From: Euptelea pleiosperma
Taxonomy: Eukaryota > Streptophyta > Magnoliopsida > Ranunculales > Eupteleaceae
DNA length: 64,000 nucleotides
Direction of reading: 5' to 3'
NCBI GenBank assembly: GCA_035048495.1
Contig: CM068543.1
Coordinates: 31,778,096 to 31,842,095 of the forward strand
Shown here: positions 10,455 through 22,268 of the stretch, in pieces
How the letters are laid out: the number at the start of each line of letters is the position of its first letter
How positions within the stretch are numbered: the first letter of the stretch is position 1
Notes under the pieces: model-generated
The model's input: the letters and a program-made list of their open reading frames with translations, nothing else
The model's database searches: none
Told to the model about the DNA's origin: nothing
Position numbers and translations under genes: made by a program

Positions 10455-13400
10455 TGTCACGCCCCAAATCCAGATACCCAGATACGGACCCAAAAATTCA
10501 TGGATCGACCCATACCCGAACCCAGAGGTGATCCATGAATGTCCCTTAGCGTTCCAATTAGGTCAATTAGACTACTAGGGTTCATTCGAAAACCCACTAA
10601 AAAAAAGTATAGATGTAGAAAACAAATAATTAAAATAATTCATAACTTAAACAATTCAATCAATCAATTAAGTGTGGAGAGATGGAGGTGAGAACATGCT
10701 CTCAATCAAAGGACTATATGCCCCTGAAAATGAATAAGTAATATTTTAAAACAATTAAAATACAACTTTCTAAAGTGTGGGATCGATTCCCAAATCCTCG
10801 TCGATCTTCTCAAGTACACCGGAGTCTTTCGTCTCAAAATCATCCCACGTAACCAGCTCCTCAAAATCTAAAAATGGTATCGGTGTAGTACCGTGAGCAA
10901 AGGCCCAGTAATACAATAGTGTGCATAGTATGATATCATACTATGTAAGTTTTTTAAATCAAGGTATGCATCTCAATCGTATAATAAGGATGACATGAAT
11001 ATGATGGTGAATGCAAGTGAGTACAGGATGAAAATGCAACTAGTACCCATAACCACATAGGGTCTCCATCTCCTTCCCGCATTGGGAGTGGTCTCATCGA
11101 CCCATCTGCAGGATATAATAACGTCTGGGGCCTTTCACCCTAGGGTACCGAACCCTGATTAATTAATAAAACCAATATAAACGTATATAATATACTTCAA
11201 CCCCGTTCCCTTATGCACCCCTTATATGAAATGATGTGATGATCATGGTATGAGAACATGATGGTACTAGGGTTACATGACATAAGCACACATGTATTTA
11301 ACATTTAATTAAGAATATAAAATGAACACATGATCATCAAAAGTAATAACATGGGAACGAATTAGGGTTAAACATGAATAACCTGTAACAATCACCAAAT
11401 GTCATGATCAACACAGATAACAATATAAGTGGAAATTGCAAGAGAATCCAACACACCATGGCCGAACCCTATGAGGGATCTATGACACAAGGTCTAACCC
11501 TAAAGTGAGATCTAAGACACTTGGCCGAACCCTATGAGGGATCCAAGACACATGAGTGGGATCTCCATTCAAACAAGTATAGGTCAAACCATCTAGAGTT
11601 TAGTCAAACAACGAGGGCTAAACCGCTTAATAGTCAATAAGCCATGACCGAACCACTAAGGGTTCCCAAGGCCATTAGTCGTCAAAAATCCAAGAAATAC
11701 GTGATTCACAGAAAATATGTTTCATTGTAAAAATTATAACTAAATAAATATAAATTAAAAAAATGCAAACTCAATGGATTTGAAGATTATATTCACTGAG
11801 GTTTCTATGAAAAATAAATTCAAAAATATTTATTTCTAAAATTGAAGTCAAAATTCTTAAAGAAGTATAATGCACAGAATCTAAAATTTTGGATTTTGCA
11901 GAAAAGGTTAGTACCTTAGAAAAATTACAACTAAATAAATATATATCATAAAAATATAAAATTAATGGATATGGAAAATAGATTCACATAGGTTTATAGA
12001 AAAAATTAATAGAAAAATATTTAGTCTCAAAATATATGTGTAAATCCTTAATCAACTCGAGTGCACAGAATCTGGAATTCTGGGTCTTACAGAAAAGTTC
12101 AGCACATTATAAAAATTATAACTAAATAAATAAATATCAAAAATACAAACTCAACTAATTTGGAAACTATATTCATAAAGGTATCTATAAAAAATAATTA
12201 TAAAAATATTCTAATTCAAAATATAGATCTAAATCTTTAATGAACTGACTATACAGAATCTGAAATTTTGAGTTTTATAGAAAAGTACATTACTTTTGAA
12301 AAATCATAACTTAATAAATGAAAATCTAAAAAATTCAAACTCAACGGATTTAGAAAATAGATTCATATTGGTATCTATAAAAATTAATTATAAAAATATT
12401 CAGGTTTAAAATATAGATCAAAATCTTTAATTAAATAGACCGTACAGAATCTGAAATTCTGAGTTATGAAAAAAAAGACAACGCTTTAGAAAAATCATAA
12501 CTAAATAAATATAAATCATAAAAATACAAACTCAACTGTTTTGGAAAATAGATTCATAGGGTTTTAGAAAAAATAAATAAAAAAATATTTAAATCCTAAA
12601 AGTACCACAAAAATTATAAAAAAATAACTATCTATTATGGGTATCAAATAAGTCATGGCCAAACCCATCATGGTGGCACCAAACAATAATCAACTCAAGA
12701 AAAATACACTAAATCATGCTTAAATTAATTTATAATGAAGATCTACTATTATATAATGAAAGAAAAGCAATAACTTAAAGAAGATCAAGCATAGGATGGA
12801 TCAAGCACACTTACCTTAAGGTTTCTTGAACTTTGATGGGAATTGAAGGTTTCTTCAAATTTGAAAGTCGTCTGATCATTCCATTCGGAGTCCCCGTCAA
12901 TTCTCCCTTCTTGCTCAAGTGCGATCGGTGCCCGGATAAAGGTTTAATGGAGGTTTCTCTATTCTTTAATGTAGTTTGGTTTGTAAAAATTTCTAAAGCT
13001 TTAGGGTTTTCATAAGTAGGTTTAGGGAAGGATTAGAGTTTTTATATTAGTGAAATTCGTAACTATCAAAGGGATGACTATTTCAACCCTCAAAAACTTA
13101 TATTTTATACTACTAATTGGTTAGAAATGGGCCTAAGACCCATATATATCAACTAGGCTCCATTGAAGATTATTATTAAGCCCAAAAGGCCTTTAGATTG
13201 GCCATACGGGACCACCCAACAATCATAACATAAATAATCATTCATTGATTTAATTAAACTATATTATATAATTTAAGAGTTCATACAATAATGTATCGAC
13301 ACATGTCACACACACATAAATCACATAAAATAGTCTAAATACACAAAAATCACAAAAAAAGTTTAAAGCCTCGAAAAAGTATCAAGATGACCTCGGAATG

Positions 13401-13901
13401 ACCCGAAAAGGGATCCACAGGTCTCACATTCCTATTAAATAAATAGAATATAATTAAATATTATTTTTGAAAATATAAGAATTGTAGGAAAGTTCAAAAT
13501 TACGAAAACATTATTTTTGTCAAAATCTCCTGAAATCTCCCGCTAAGGTTTTTATGTCTCAAGAAAGGTTCACAGGTAAGTTGGTAAGGTTAAATAGGAA
13601 TATTTTTGGTGTTTCGGGTCCATAAAATAATTTTTTTATAAAAGTTTTAGAATGTTAGTTGAGGCATGAAAAAGTCCCCTGCAAGTTATGGTTCATTATT
13701 TTTAGCAAGAATTTAGCCCTAAAGTGCGAGTTTAAAAAATAGTAGGCTTTTCAAAGTTGTCAGAATGAAACCAAATTAAATACACACTCATACATGATAT
13801 TAAACAATAAAAATAATAATAAGAGTCTGAAAAAGTTTTAGATTTTCATTTATTATGTGAATTTACCATAACACCCTAAAACGAAAGTTCAGGATATTAC
13901 A
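10455..13901 (+). mobile_element. Solo LTR G (TGTCACGCCCC family)
   Basis: TGTCACGCCCCAAATCC...CAGGATATTACA, 3447 bp, flanked by perfect ATACC duplications (10450-10454 and 13902-13906) inside the late copia ORF. The terminus is common among Ty3/gypsy LTRs, but I cannot assign a lineage without pol. A five-unit tandem repeat fills 11700-12605. A diverged relative lies in reverse at 40588-42354. Confidence 0.8.
11700..12605. repeat. Tandem repeat, about 190 bp x 5, in solo LTR G
   Basis: Units restart at ACAGAATCTGAAATTCTG-like phrases near 11872, 12063, 12251 and 12442 (spacing 188-191), preceded by a partial unit from about 11706. Each holds AAAAATTATAACTAAATAAATA and AACTCAA.GGATTTGGAAAATAGATTCA. 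The copies are clearly diverged. Confidence 0.75.
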
Positions 13902-14440
13902 ATACCGAGCTAGGGGGTCAGCAGTCAGATACTAAGATGCATCCTCCAGAGCCACAGCCATCCTTTGTCCAGCCTCCTGAGATGTCTGCTCCTTACTCCT
14001 TTGAGTCTCTTCATCATCAGATGGTTGGATTCGACCAACGTCTCACAGCGCATGAGGAGTGGACGGCACAGAGCTTTCGTTCGTGAGGAGAGAATGAGAG
14101 GATATCGGGCTCCATGTATGATATGCAGCATTATATGGAATACCAGTTCACCATGATGGGATTTGGAGAGCATCCACCAGCTCATGGCCCTGATTAGCAT
14201 GATGGTGTTGGACCATCTACATAGACTCCTAGAGAGAGACATCTTAAGAGTTATCAGGTATTTTTACTTTTGTTATTATTGTACACCGATAAACTCAAAT
14301 TATGTATGGTTATACTCTGCTTATGTTATATTGTGTTACAGGGTATAAACCAGTATGTATTTGGTTATGGATGTATATATTGTACTTGTTTCTCATGATA
14401 ATATTCATTGCATGCTTGTTATTTGCTTATATTTTTGTAC

Positions 14441-14813
14441 CTTTGTCAATCTATGACAAAAAAGGGGAGAGAAAATCATAGCGGTAAAAATAAGTTGATG
14501 CATGAGATAGGGGAGAGAAATTTAGGGGGAGAAAAATTTTTCATTATTTTTTCCAATTTCTATACTTGTGATGTGCATAATTTAACTCACTGCATTTTAA
14601 TGATTTATTGATTGCCGATGATATTACATGGTATGTATTATTGGGAGAATGTGCAGGGAAAGATCAAAAGCCATTATACTATATCTGTTCGATTATCTCC
14701 AAGAGAGTGTGAGATAGTGAGTGAATCATGTAAGAGGGTGGGATTGTATTTTCTATTTTTTACCTTCTATATGATTAAATGTTTTTTGTCATGGAATTGC
14801 CAAAGGGGGAGAT
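14441..14813 (+). other. Multiple polypurine tracts before 3' LTR
   Basis: Several purine runs precede the 3' LTR: ACAAAAAAGGGGAGAGAAAA (about 14454), ATAGGGGAGAGAAA, TTTAGGGGGAGAAAAA (about 14521) and CCAAAGGGGGAGAT directly at the LTR edge (14800-14813). Only the last is positioned to prime plus-strand DNA. Repeated PPT-like runs after GTCAATCTATGAC are a Sirevirus trait. Confidence 0.75.
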
Positions 14814-15156
14814 TGCAAGGAATATTTTCATATTCAATTTGGCAAAGATTCCGTTTGACATAAAAATATTCTTGTAACCATTCCTACGAGCACTAGTGTA
14901 GTGTGAAGATGTCGTGGTACGCATACTTCGCCAACTACATGAAAACTAAAAGATAGAGACAGCAAGAATCAGACGGTTGACGACAGGAGTCATCTGAGTA
15001 ACTGCCGATTTGTCGATTAACGATCGTGTACGCTCGATTAATAAGGTAAGTGACTTAGTGGCCATAGAAGTTGATTAAAATGAACAAAATATAATGGTCA
15101 AACTTAGTCATTGGACAGACCTGAGTCAAAGTCAATTATATTGACTAGTGGGATAG

Positions 15157-15560
15157 TCCAATCGATTGGACATGTATTCCCAATCGATTGGAGACACTGT
15201 GTAATCGATTGGAGACTGCAAGGCAGAAACTTATTTCAGCACAATCGATTGGAGACACTATGTAATCGATTGGAGACTGCAAGGCAGAAACTTATTTGAG
15301 CACAATCGATTGGAGACTCTGTGGAATCGATTGGAGCCTTCGGGATAGAAATCAATCTGAGTACATTCAATTGGAGACTGTGAAATCGATTGGAGTCTTC
15401 GGGACAGAAAGTTATATATGTCAAATCGATTGGAGAACCCTGTGCAATCGATTGGTGCCTTTGGAACAGAAAACTTATTGAGCCCAATCGATTGGACACT
15501 TATCCCCATTCGATTGGACATGGCCCAATCGATTGGACCAAGTGTACAATCGATTGGACC
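15157..15560. repeat. Array of CAATCGATTGG palindromes in 3' LTR
   Basis: Same array as in the 5' LTR, one unit shorter. Several units damaged in the 5' LTR are intact here (for example around 15305-15345), and one is damaged only here (CCATTCGATTGG near 15506). Confidence 0.85.
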
Positions 15561-15642
15561 TTGAACAGAATTGGTCTTTCTTAGATCCAAAATTCTAGGT
15601 TCTATCATCCCACGTTCCACACGACTCAGGGTCTTGAAATTC

Positions 15643-15650
15643 TATAAATA
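15643..15650 (+). promoter_or_regulatory. TATA box of 3' LTR
   Basis: TATAAATA, the counterpart of 2228-2235, in front of the same CT-rich leader. Confidence 0.55.
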
Positions 15651-16496
15651 GAACCCTTCTCTGCCTTCTCTAAAGACACAGAGAGACACAAAGTGACTCA
15701 ATCTTCAAGAGAGAAGCAAAGGCTTTATTTATTAGAGTGTCCATGCGAAGAGCAAGAAGTTTATTTTCCATTCACATCTTGTGAGCTTGTTCTCTTCTTG
15801 ATCAAAGCTAAAAGCTTGATCCTTTACTTAGCTTAGGTTTTTCACTTCTATATTCAACTTAGTAAGCCTGAGTGTACCAATGTGACTCAACACCTTTTAA
15901 GCAACTTGGGGTTCAGGGTGTACGGAATCCTTCACCTTCTGCAAAGGCGGGAGTGTTGAGAATTAAGATCGGAGGAGCCGATAGATGGTAGGTTTGGGGT
16001 GTACCAAATTGAATAAGCGGATAAGGCTTCTTCGCTGGAAGGGCGCGTGTGGATTCGTGGGGTTGATTCAGAGGACGTGGACGCATCGGCAGTAGGCCTT
16101 GGCTAAGGTTGGAAGTTGTATTTGCAAATGTGCTGCGTAGGTAACCTTTGTTTCGTTTAATTTTTCAGTTAGTGATACTTTCCGTCTAGACGTGGTCTTG
16201 TGGTTTTTCCTTGGCTAAGGTTTCCACGTAAAAATCTCTTGTCTCGTTTGATTGTTTGTTTCTATTTCGCAATCTATCTTGATTAGATCAAACGACAAAA
16301 AAATAATATACCACGGAGGTATATTTGATTTGAGTCGGTTGTGATAATCTTTTATCAAACAACCAAGGCATGCGATTTTATTCTCTTACCATCGACCACT
16401 AAAACTGTGTAGGTATAATTAATTTTAAATACCTAATCAACCCCCCCCCCCCTTCTAGGTATATTGAGTTAAATAAAATGGACCGGTGAAATTTCA

Positions 16497-16718
16497 CCCA
16501 TGTTTGGGTAGCCCATTTTGCTGGGCACCCACATAACCATTGTAAATCTCTCCCATGCACATCGAACCTCCTCTTCTCCAACACTGAAATACTTCCTCTT
16601 CTCCTCTTCTTTTCTCCAACACTAAAAATTTGGAGGTTCACATCCAAACCTCCTTCTCAATTCTCCAAAGCCCTTAATCATCGATCCCCCGATCTCCCTT
16701 CACCCTCTTGAGCACCAC
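16497..16718 (+). other. MULE left subterminus and leader
   Basis: MULE sequence resuming after the copia insertion. It contains GCTGGGCACCCAC, then a CT-rich stretch with two AACACTGAAA/AACACTAAAA phrases that could be the 5' leader of the PMD gene. It ends at the ACCAC duplication of solo LTR B. Confidence 0.5.
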
Positions 16719-19231
16719 TGAAAGTAGGGTTTTTCTGTGTCATTGGATCGGAAACCCTAATTCCAACACATTTTTAATAATTCGAGACTTTAATCCTATA
16801 AAATATGAAGATTTGTATAGGGCTTCGTGTCGGATGTCGATCCGCACTCAGGGTTAGTTAGCGCAAATATGGAACACGTTGAACACAAAAATTACTTAGA
16901 ATGGTGGGATGAGAAAGATGAGATCGAGCATTAAAACATTCATTCTTGGAAAATCTTTATCCACTAATTAATGCAGTAATAACAGAAAATAAAACACAAA
17001 AATAAAAGAAATCAAACAAACATAATAAGAACTAATTGTATTAAATCAACTTCCAAATTAGCTTACAATTAAAAGAAATAAACCTAAAACATTTAATCTA
17101 TAAAGCATTTAAAGAGGATCAAACAAGAGAGAAAGTAGAGAGAGGAAAGAACTAGACTTAGAGAGAGAAAGAAAATTAAAGAGAGTTAGAGAGAGAGGGA
17201 ATTAAGGTGAGAGAGATCTAGAGAGAGAGAGAGAAATACCTCACCATTTTGCACTTACTTTGGACATGATCGGGATCGGCCATGTGGTTAATGGATTGCA
17301 CCACGTCGTGGTGATGGTGGCAGTCCGGTCATGGATGGTGCATCACCTTAGTGGTGCAGCAAGGAGATCTCCAGCCGGTTGATGGGGGGCGCACAAGAAG
17401 CATGTGGAGGCATTGGACGGTTTGCTGGATGGCCGTCCAAGAGAAGGACCCAGGTTCCCACAGTTGAGGAACCGTGAAGGAGAGGGAGTGGGGCAGCAAG
17501 GTGGATGGACCACCGGACTAGCAGATCTGGGTGGCTGTGTTAACTTAGCCGTGATGCGATGAAGACAACAAGTGGTGGCTCCGGTGGCTGGAGAATGAAA
17601 AGGTGCTTGGTGCCCACCATGGAGCAGTCTGGGGTGAGTTGCAGTGATGCAAATAGTGGTTAGAGAGATCAAGAAGTTAAAGAGAGATAGTGAAGAGAAG
17701 ATCGGTCGGAGTTGAAGCAAGTTTTTCGGTCGGCAAAGGAGGTTTTTGCAGGTTCGTGGGGTTCTAATGGAGGTCCAGGTGTTGACGTTGATGAAGACAA
17801 ATCCGCATGCTTCTGTAGTCCGTATAGATACAAGGGCATAATACCTGGGAGCAGATAACGGGTAGGAGCGAGACGCACAGCCTGAACAACTTCCAGGCGG
17901 TGGAGAAAGCAACAAGGAGGATGGTGAAGTGACGCGGCCTGCAAATAGATGTCTAAGGGGAGGAGCCCAACGGCTCCCTCCTTCCTTCTTCTTCCTTCTT
18001 TCTCTCTACCTTTTCCTTTTTTTTTGTATATTTTTTTTGTGAGAGAGAAAGGACTCCAAGAGGAGTGAGAGGACTATTTTTTTTTTGGAGGTGAAGAGAG
18101 GAGAAGAAAGATGAGAGGCGGCTAGAGATTTTTGAGATGGGAGAGGTCCCCCAAAGAGATGACCGTCTCTTTCTTCTTATAGTGCTTAGGGCATCCTCCC
18201 TCTTTGAGGCATTTCTTGTTGATCCATGTGTTAAGGAAGTGGACCCCACTTCCATGCCAAAAACACTCCTTCTATATGACTATCAATGCCACCTTCTTTC
18301 CTTAAATCATTATTGTAGGAAAATATTTCAGCAACCTTCTTTAATTTAGTCCACTTGTATCCTTTCTCTTCTCATGTCCATCCATCTTAAGTGGAATCAA
18401 ATTCTTTTCTTTTGTAAGGACCATCTTTCTTGTTTGTTAGATTTTGAAGACCATCACTTGCTATCATATGTGTATTACAAATCCCAACCATTCATTCCTT
18501 TCTTCATGGGTGCCTTGCTTCCTTGATTTGTCTCATCCTGTGTTGCTTCTTGATATCTAGCAACTCGGTCCAAAGTCCAACAACAAATTTGGCCCATCTC
18601 ATGGCCCATCAACATGGCTCGCATCTATGATCTCCAACTTGGGCCAACCACGTGGCAGCCACCAATTGGTCCATTTTGCAAAAATACCCAATATATACGG
18701 TCAAACAACTTGGCCTGATGTCGTGGCGAACGTTCGGGCTTATAATCAAGATCTTCCACTAATAACGGCCGTTGATCAACCTTGACAAAATCGCTCTTGG
18801 GCTTTTAGTCTTTGAAACTGGGCTTTAACTCTTTAGCTTTCATATCGTGGTGATCTTCTAGACTTGAGCATGGTTCAATTAGGGTTCCTTGGTTTACTGA
18901 CTGGCTCACTGGTCCACTCGATCTCCTCTAGATTGATTGTAGACTTGAATAGAAGCTTTTGAAGTTGATCATAAGATCCCAGATCTGGAAAATTGCCCGT
19001 TAAGGTTTCCTGCAATAACGAAAAGCGCATAATCAGAATGGCTTTATATTTAGACTTCCAAGAATGTGTTTAATTCATGCAAATAGCCCATTTTATCCAA
19101 AAAAGTGTGTTCTAATGCAGTGGAGGAAACTCTTACGTAGAAAAGTTGATAAAAATGACAGTTCTACATAGGAGAGTGCGATAATGCTAAAAGGATAATA
19201 GCTTAAAATAAGCACTTTTGAGCGAATATCA
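16719..19231 (+). mobile_element. Solo LTR B (TGAAAG...ATATCA family)
   Basis: 2513 bp flanked by perfect ACCAC duplications (16714-16718 and 19232-19236). Starts TGAAAGTAGGGTTTTTCTG and ends GCACTTTTGAGCGAATATCA. It has AGAGAGA runs (17120-17240) and a GC-rich part (17280-17950), but no clear CCGGAG hairpin. The shortest complete member of the family here. Confidence 0.85.
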
Positions 19232-19625
19232 ACCACCATAGTACAAAGGGTACACAACTACAAAACTTTTGATTTTTTGGCTAGTTATTATGGTAAAGAG
19301 TACGAAGAGTAAAGGATTTCGTGACTTCAGATCCTCTTTAGTGTTTTATTCGCCTTCTCCGGCTTCTCTTCAGTCTTTCCACACTGTTAGATATACAAGG
19401 TACATTGTAGTTTGCATAATAAAATTTACATTGTTGTTTACATTTTGTGAATGTAAAATATTTGCATTTTATTATGTTCATTATCTGTATTTAGTTTTTG
19501 TTTTGATTTTAGTTTATATTATTTACATTATCATTATATATATCTTGATAGGAATTTTATGTCCATCTTGCATATCATGTGTTTGTTAAAATGTCCAAGA
19601 GATCATTTAGCTTTGTTTCACACTA

Positions 19626-19664
19626 GGTCGCTCTACGGGCGCCCACCTCTTTAAGCTGGGCACC
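19626..19664 (+). repeat. Internal copy of MULE terminus
   Basis: GGTCGCTCTACGGGCGCCCA and then CTCTTTAAGCTGGGCACC, followed by a GTGCACCCACGC phrase, as at the MULE's own left end. Same orientation as the left end, lying upstream of the PMD pseudogene. No separate target duplication is visible. Confidence 0.75.
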
Positions 19665-19789
19665 ATCATTTGATGTGCACCCACGCTATTGTTTGGTGAA
19701 AATGTCTCAAATGACTATATGTTTGTAATTGTGTGTGTGTTTGTTTTCCTGAAATGTCTAATAATTTTGTAATTGGTTTCTGTTTTAGT

Positions 19790-21895
19790 ACAATGGGTCG
19801 GACATGAAGTTCAGGCAAAACAGAAGGGGAAGGAAGATCGTATGCACCAAGTAGACGAGTTCCGCCTACGGCATCTAAAAGAAGACACCGAAATCCACCA
19901 AGACAAGCGAGAATTGAAAAAGAACCTGCATATGAAGGTCAACATCAATTCTATGTGGAAGAAGAAGCGTACCAAGAAGAGCTCCAAGTAGAACAACAAA
20001 TTGGTGCTTTTGAAGATGAAACATAAAAAGAAATTGAGGTCCCTCAGACACAGCATGTATCTAGACCATTTGGTGGAGGTCCGGAGGACCCATCGATACT
20101 AAAGAATCATGAAAATCATATCGCTTATCAGATATGGCAAAACAATGTAAATCATCGATTGTTATATTGCATATATGTTTTAAAATTCTAATACATTTTA
20201 ATGTTTAGTAAAGTCTAATACATTTTATCATATGTAGGAACGTCTCCCTCTAAAGTGCATTCAACACACGTAAAAAATTGGCACATGTGATTGGACAAAG
20301 GAGCGTAGTCGTTTTAGAAAATGGGTGACTAATTCAGGGTTAATAAATGTGGCCCGTTATGGTTACAAATCAGTAAATAAAGTAATCATATCAGCATTTG
20401 TGAAAAGATGGCACCTTGGACGAATACCTTCCATCTCCTATTTGGTGAGATGACCATCACTCTAAATGATGTGTTCCAAATTTTGGGCAACCCTGTGCAT
20501 GGAAATGTGATGATGTGTCCGGTAGTAGGTTTGACAGTCGAAGAGGCTGCCACTTTGTTAGTAAGAACATTGGGGGTTCAGAGAAAGAATGTTGTTGAGG
20601 AGCTTCAATATAGTAAGGATGAATTGTTAGTTGACAATTTCTGCATGGTCAAACATGCTTCGAATGAGAAAATTGATTGTGCAACAAGGGCATATCTGCT
20701 ATATTTGCTCAGTTGCTCTCTATTATGTGACAAGAGTGGGACAAAGATACCTATGTTGTACCTTCGATTATTACAAAACCTCGATCAAGTTGATGAATAA
20801 GCATGGGGAGCAGTGACACTTGCCCATCTTTATTGATAGTTGGGACTTTTGTCGAGGTGTGGAGTAAAGCAGATTGCTGGTTGTCTCACGCTACGTGAGG
20901 TATACTTCCTAAACACATACTCAAAAGAAAATATTGGTTTTATATAATTTTTTATCATTAATGTTATTGTGTAGGCATGGGTTTATGAATATTTCCCAAC
21001 TATAAGGGGTACGCCAGATTTGGAGTACCAATTAGGAAATCCCTGAATAAAATGTTGGATTCCAACCACACAAACTGGGGATGCATTTTCCAATTTGAAA
21101 GTGCTTCGGGAGGCACTTGATGTGTCGAGCCTAATGAGGTCAGTTACAATATATAATATAAAATATACATATATATATCTTATTCAGTGATATCGTTGAT
21201 TCATTTTTGCAGGTTATATGGGAACCCTATCAAGAACTTAGAAAAATTAACCATTTTTGGATATTGCATACTTCTCCGGGTGCTTGAGGGCATTTAATGT
21301 CATTGAACCCTATCACCCAGCTCGTCTTAGACAATTTGGACAAGTTCAGTCATCCCTCCTGAACCATTAGCGCCTATTCGAGCTAATCGAGGATCCACTT
21401 CCGCCCAATATGATGTGGTGTAACACGTGCTCGATCAATATTAGGAGCAGTGACCTGATCACACAATACGAAAATCACATCATGGATGTCAGGTTGTAAA
21501 TCCATGGGATTCTAAAAAAGACTATCTACCGTGGTTTCGTTCGATTTCTCATGTCGTTGTCCAAAATCCAAGTAATAATACTGGATACGATCCACGTAGA
21601 GGAACGGCACAAAATGATGATTGGGTAAGTGGGACATTGATTTTTAGTTCTTTTTTGTACATATGTTTACTATATTAACTGTGTAAGTATGCTTATTGTA
21701 TGCAGATTAGAACTAGAGATTAGGCAGTAAATATCCTTGACGACGTTGATGAATGTTCGGCTAATACCCTCAGAGAGAAGATTAGAGAAGTCAAAGCACT
21801 TCTTGAAGGTGCGGGTGAGAGTTCGAGCAGGAGGAATGCAGGGGATAGTTCAAGGAGGAAGGGCAATGAGCCAGAATCAAGCAAAAGGAGATGAG
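19790..21895 (+). pseudogene. Plant mobile domain (PMD) gene, decayed
   Basis: Resembles the PMD / MAIN-like family, often annotated 'serine/threonine phosphatase 7 long form homolog', which occurs both as host genes and inside plant MULEs. The clearest part is 20408-20800: TFHLLFGEMTITLNDVFQIL, then a GNPVHG motif and a region ending SGTKIPMLYLRLLQNLD. Upstream exons at about 19790-20150 and 20239-20410 (KWVTNSGLINVARYGYKSV) fit the N-terminal part; AG ends at the expected acceptors. Downstream, 20800-20900 gives AWGAVTLAHLY and 20975-21140 gives AWVYEYFPTIRG, both family-typical. A frameshift near 20410 and stops near 19805, 20270, 20798 and 21045 break it. A Ser/Arg-rich tail ends near 21893. 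Function in the MULE is unknown. Confidence 0.75.
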
Positions 21896-22096
21896 ATATG
21901 AGAATTTATATCTGTTTGATATGTTTGTGTATGATGGTTACAAGGCCTATGAGCCTTGCAAAACGATGTTTGATAATTAAAGTTTAGATGTAAAACTTTG
22001 ATAGTTAAAAATATTTTTATGAAATGAGTATGAAGTTTGGATGTACAACTATGACTACGTGATGTTTAAAATCATTTTGCGTGATCTTATTGTGAA
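21896..22096. other. 3' region of PMD pseudogene
   Basis: Non-coding. It contains CAAGGCCTATGAGCCTTGC near 21941, whose reverse complement resembles the GGCTCGCAGGCCT units downstream of the other MULE gene at 34447-34545. Confidence 0.4.
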
Positions 22097-22123
22097 GGGT
22101 TCGCTCTATGGGCGTCCACCTCT
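22097..22123 (+). repeat. Second internal copy of MULE terminus
   Basis: GGGTTCGCTCTATGGGCGTC then CACCTCT, a shorter and more diverged version of the terminus, again in left-end orientation. Together with 19626-19664 it brackets the PMD pseudogene in direct orientation. Confidence 0.65.
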
Positions 22124-22139
22124 AAGGATGCTCCAAACC

Positions 22140-22268
22140 ACCATCCTTACACCACCTTTGCACTATTCATAAACTCCACTACCACCACCACCACTAACTC
22201 CACAACCATCACCCTACTGCCACTAACTCCACCAATACCATCAACTCTACCATCGCCACTACCACCTC
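22140..22268. repeat. CCA/ACT-rich trinucleotide tract
   Basis: Degenerate run of CCACCA, ACTCCA and ATCACC units belonging to the MULE. It is split by solo LTR C and continues at 25281-25360. A similar tract lies at 33990-34370. Confidence 0.7.

Larger units (their letters stand above)
9463..14197 (+). pseudogene. Late 'env-like'/plant transposon-protein ORF (split)
   Basis: The ATG at 9463 (MATNPRCRRAIVVSEEE) opens a basic, Ser/Arg-rich leader of about 80 residues. It is followed by a region resembling the 'putative plant transposon protein' or Athila ORF1-like family (FEHFSGRKFTIERVVEFSTI, then PVLVKLFYANMHA, then LISTLLDIPHP). Such an ORF between pol and the 3' LTR is the env-like ORF of Sireviruses; its function is not established. 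The frame shifts near 10138 and continues, with a stop near 10222, to 10454. A solo LTR splits it there, with duplication of ATACC. The same frame resumes at 13907, through a TGA near 14076, to TAG at 14195-14197. Membrane segments or an entry function are not evident. Confidence 0.7.
1378..16496 (+). mobile_element. Sirevirus-like Ty1/copia element, lacks pol
   Basis: Two long direct repeats (1378-3079 and 14814-16496), both TG...CA, flank a primer-binding site, a gag region, a late ORF and polypurine tracts. Flanking 5-mers are CTCAT (left) and CCCAT (right), a TSD with one mismatch. Gag with a coiled coil after the zinc knuckle, an extra ORF near the 3' LTR, several polypurine tracts and LTR-borne palindromes all point to the Sirevirus lineage. 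I find no protease, integrase, reverse transcriptase or RNase H motif between 5126 and 9462, so it would need pol proteins from elsewhere. Two later solo LTR insertions split its interior. Confidence 0.8.
14814..16496 (+). repeat. 3' LTR of the copia element
   Basis: TGCAAGGAATATTTTC...AAATTTCA, 1683 bp, matching the 5' LTR. It keeps the palindrome array (about 15157-15560) and the TATA box at 15643-15650. It is followed by CCCAT, the right TSD, and then by MULE sequence. Confidence 0.85.
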
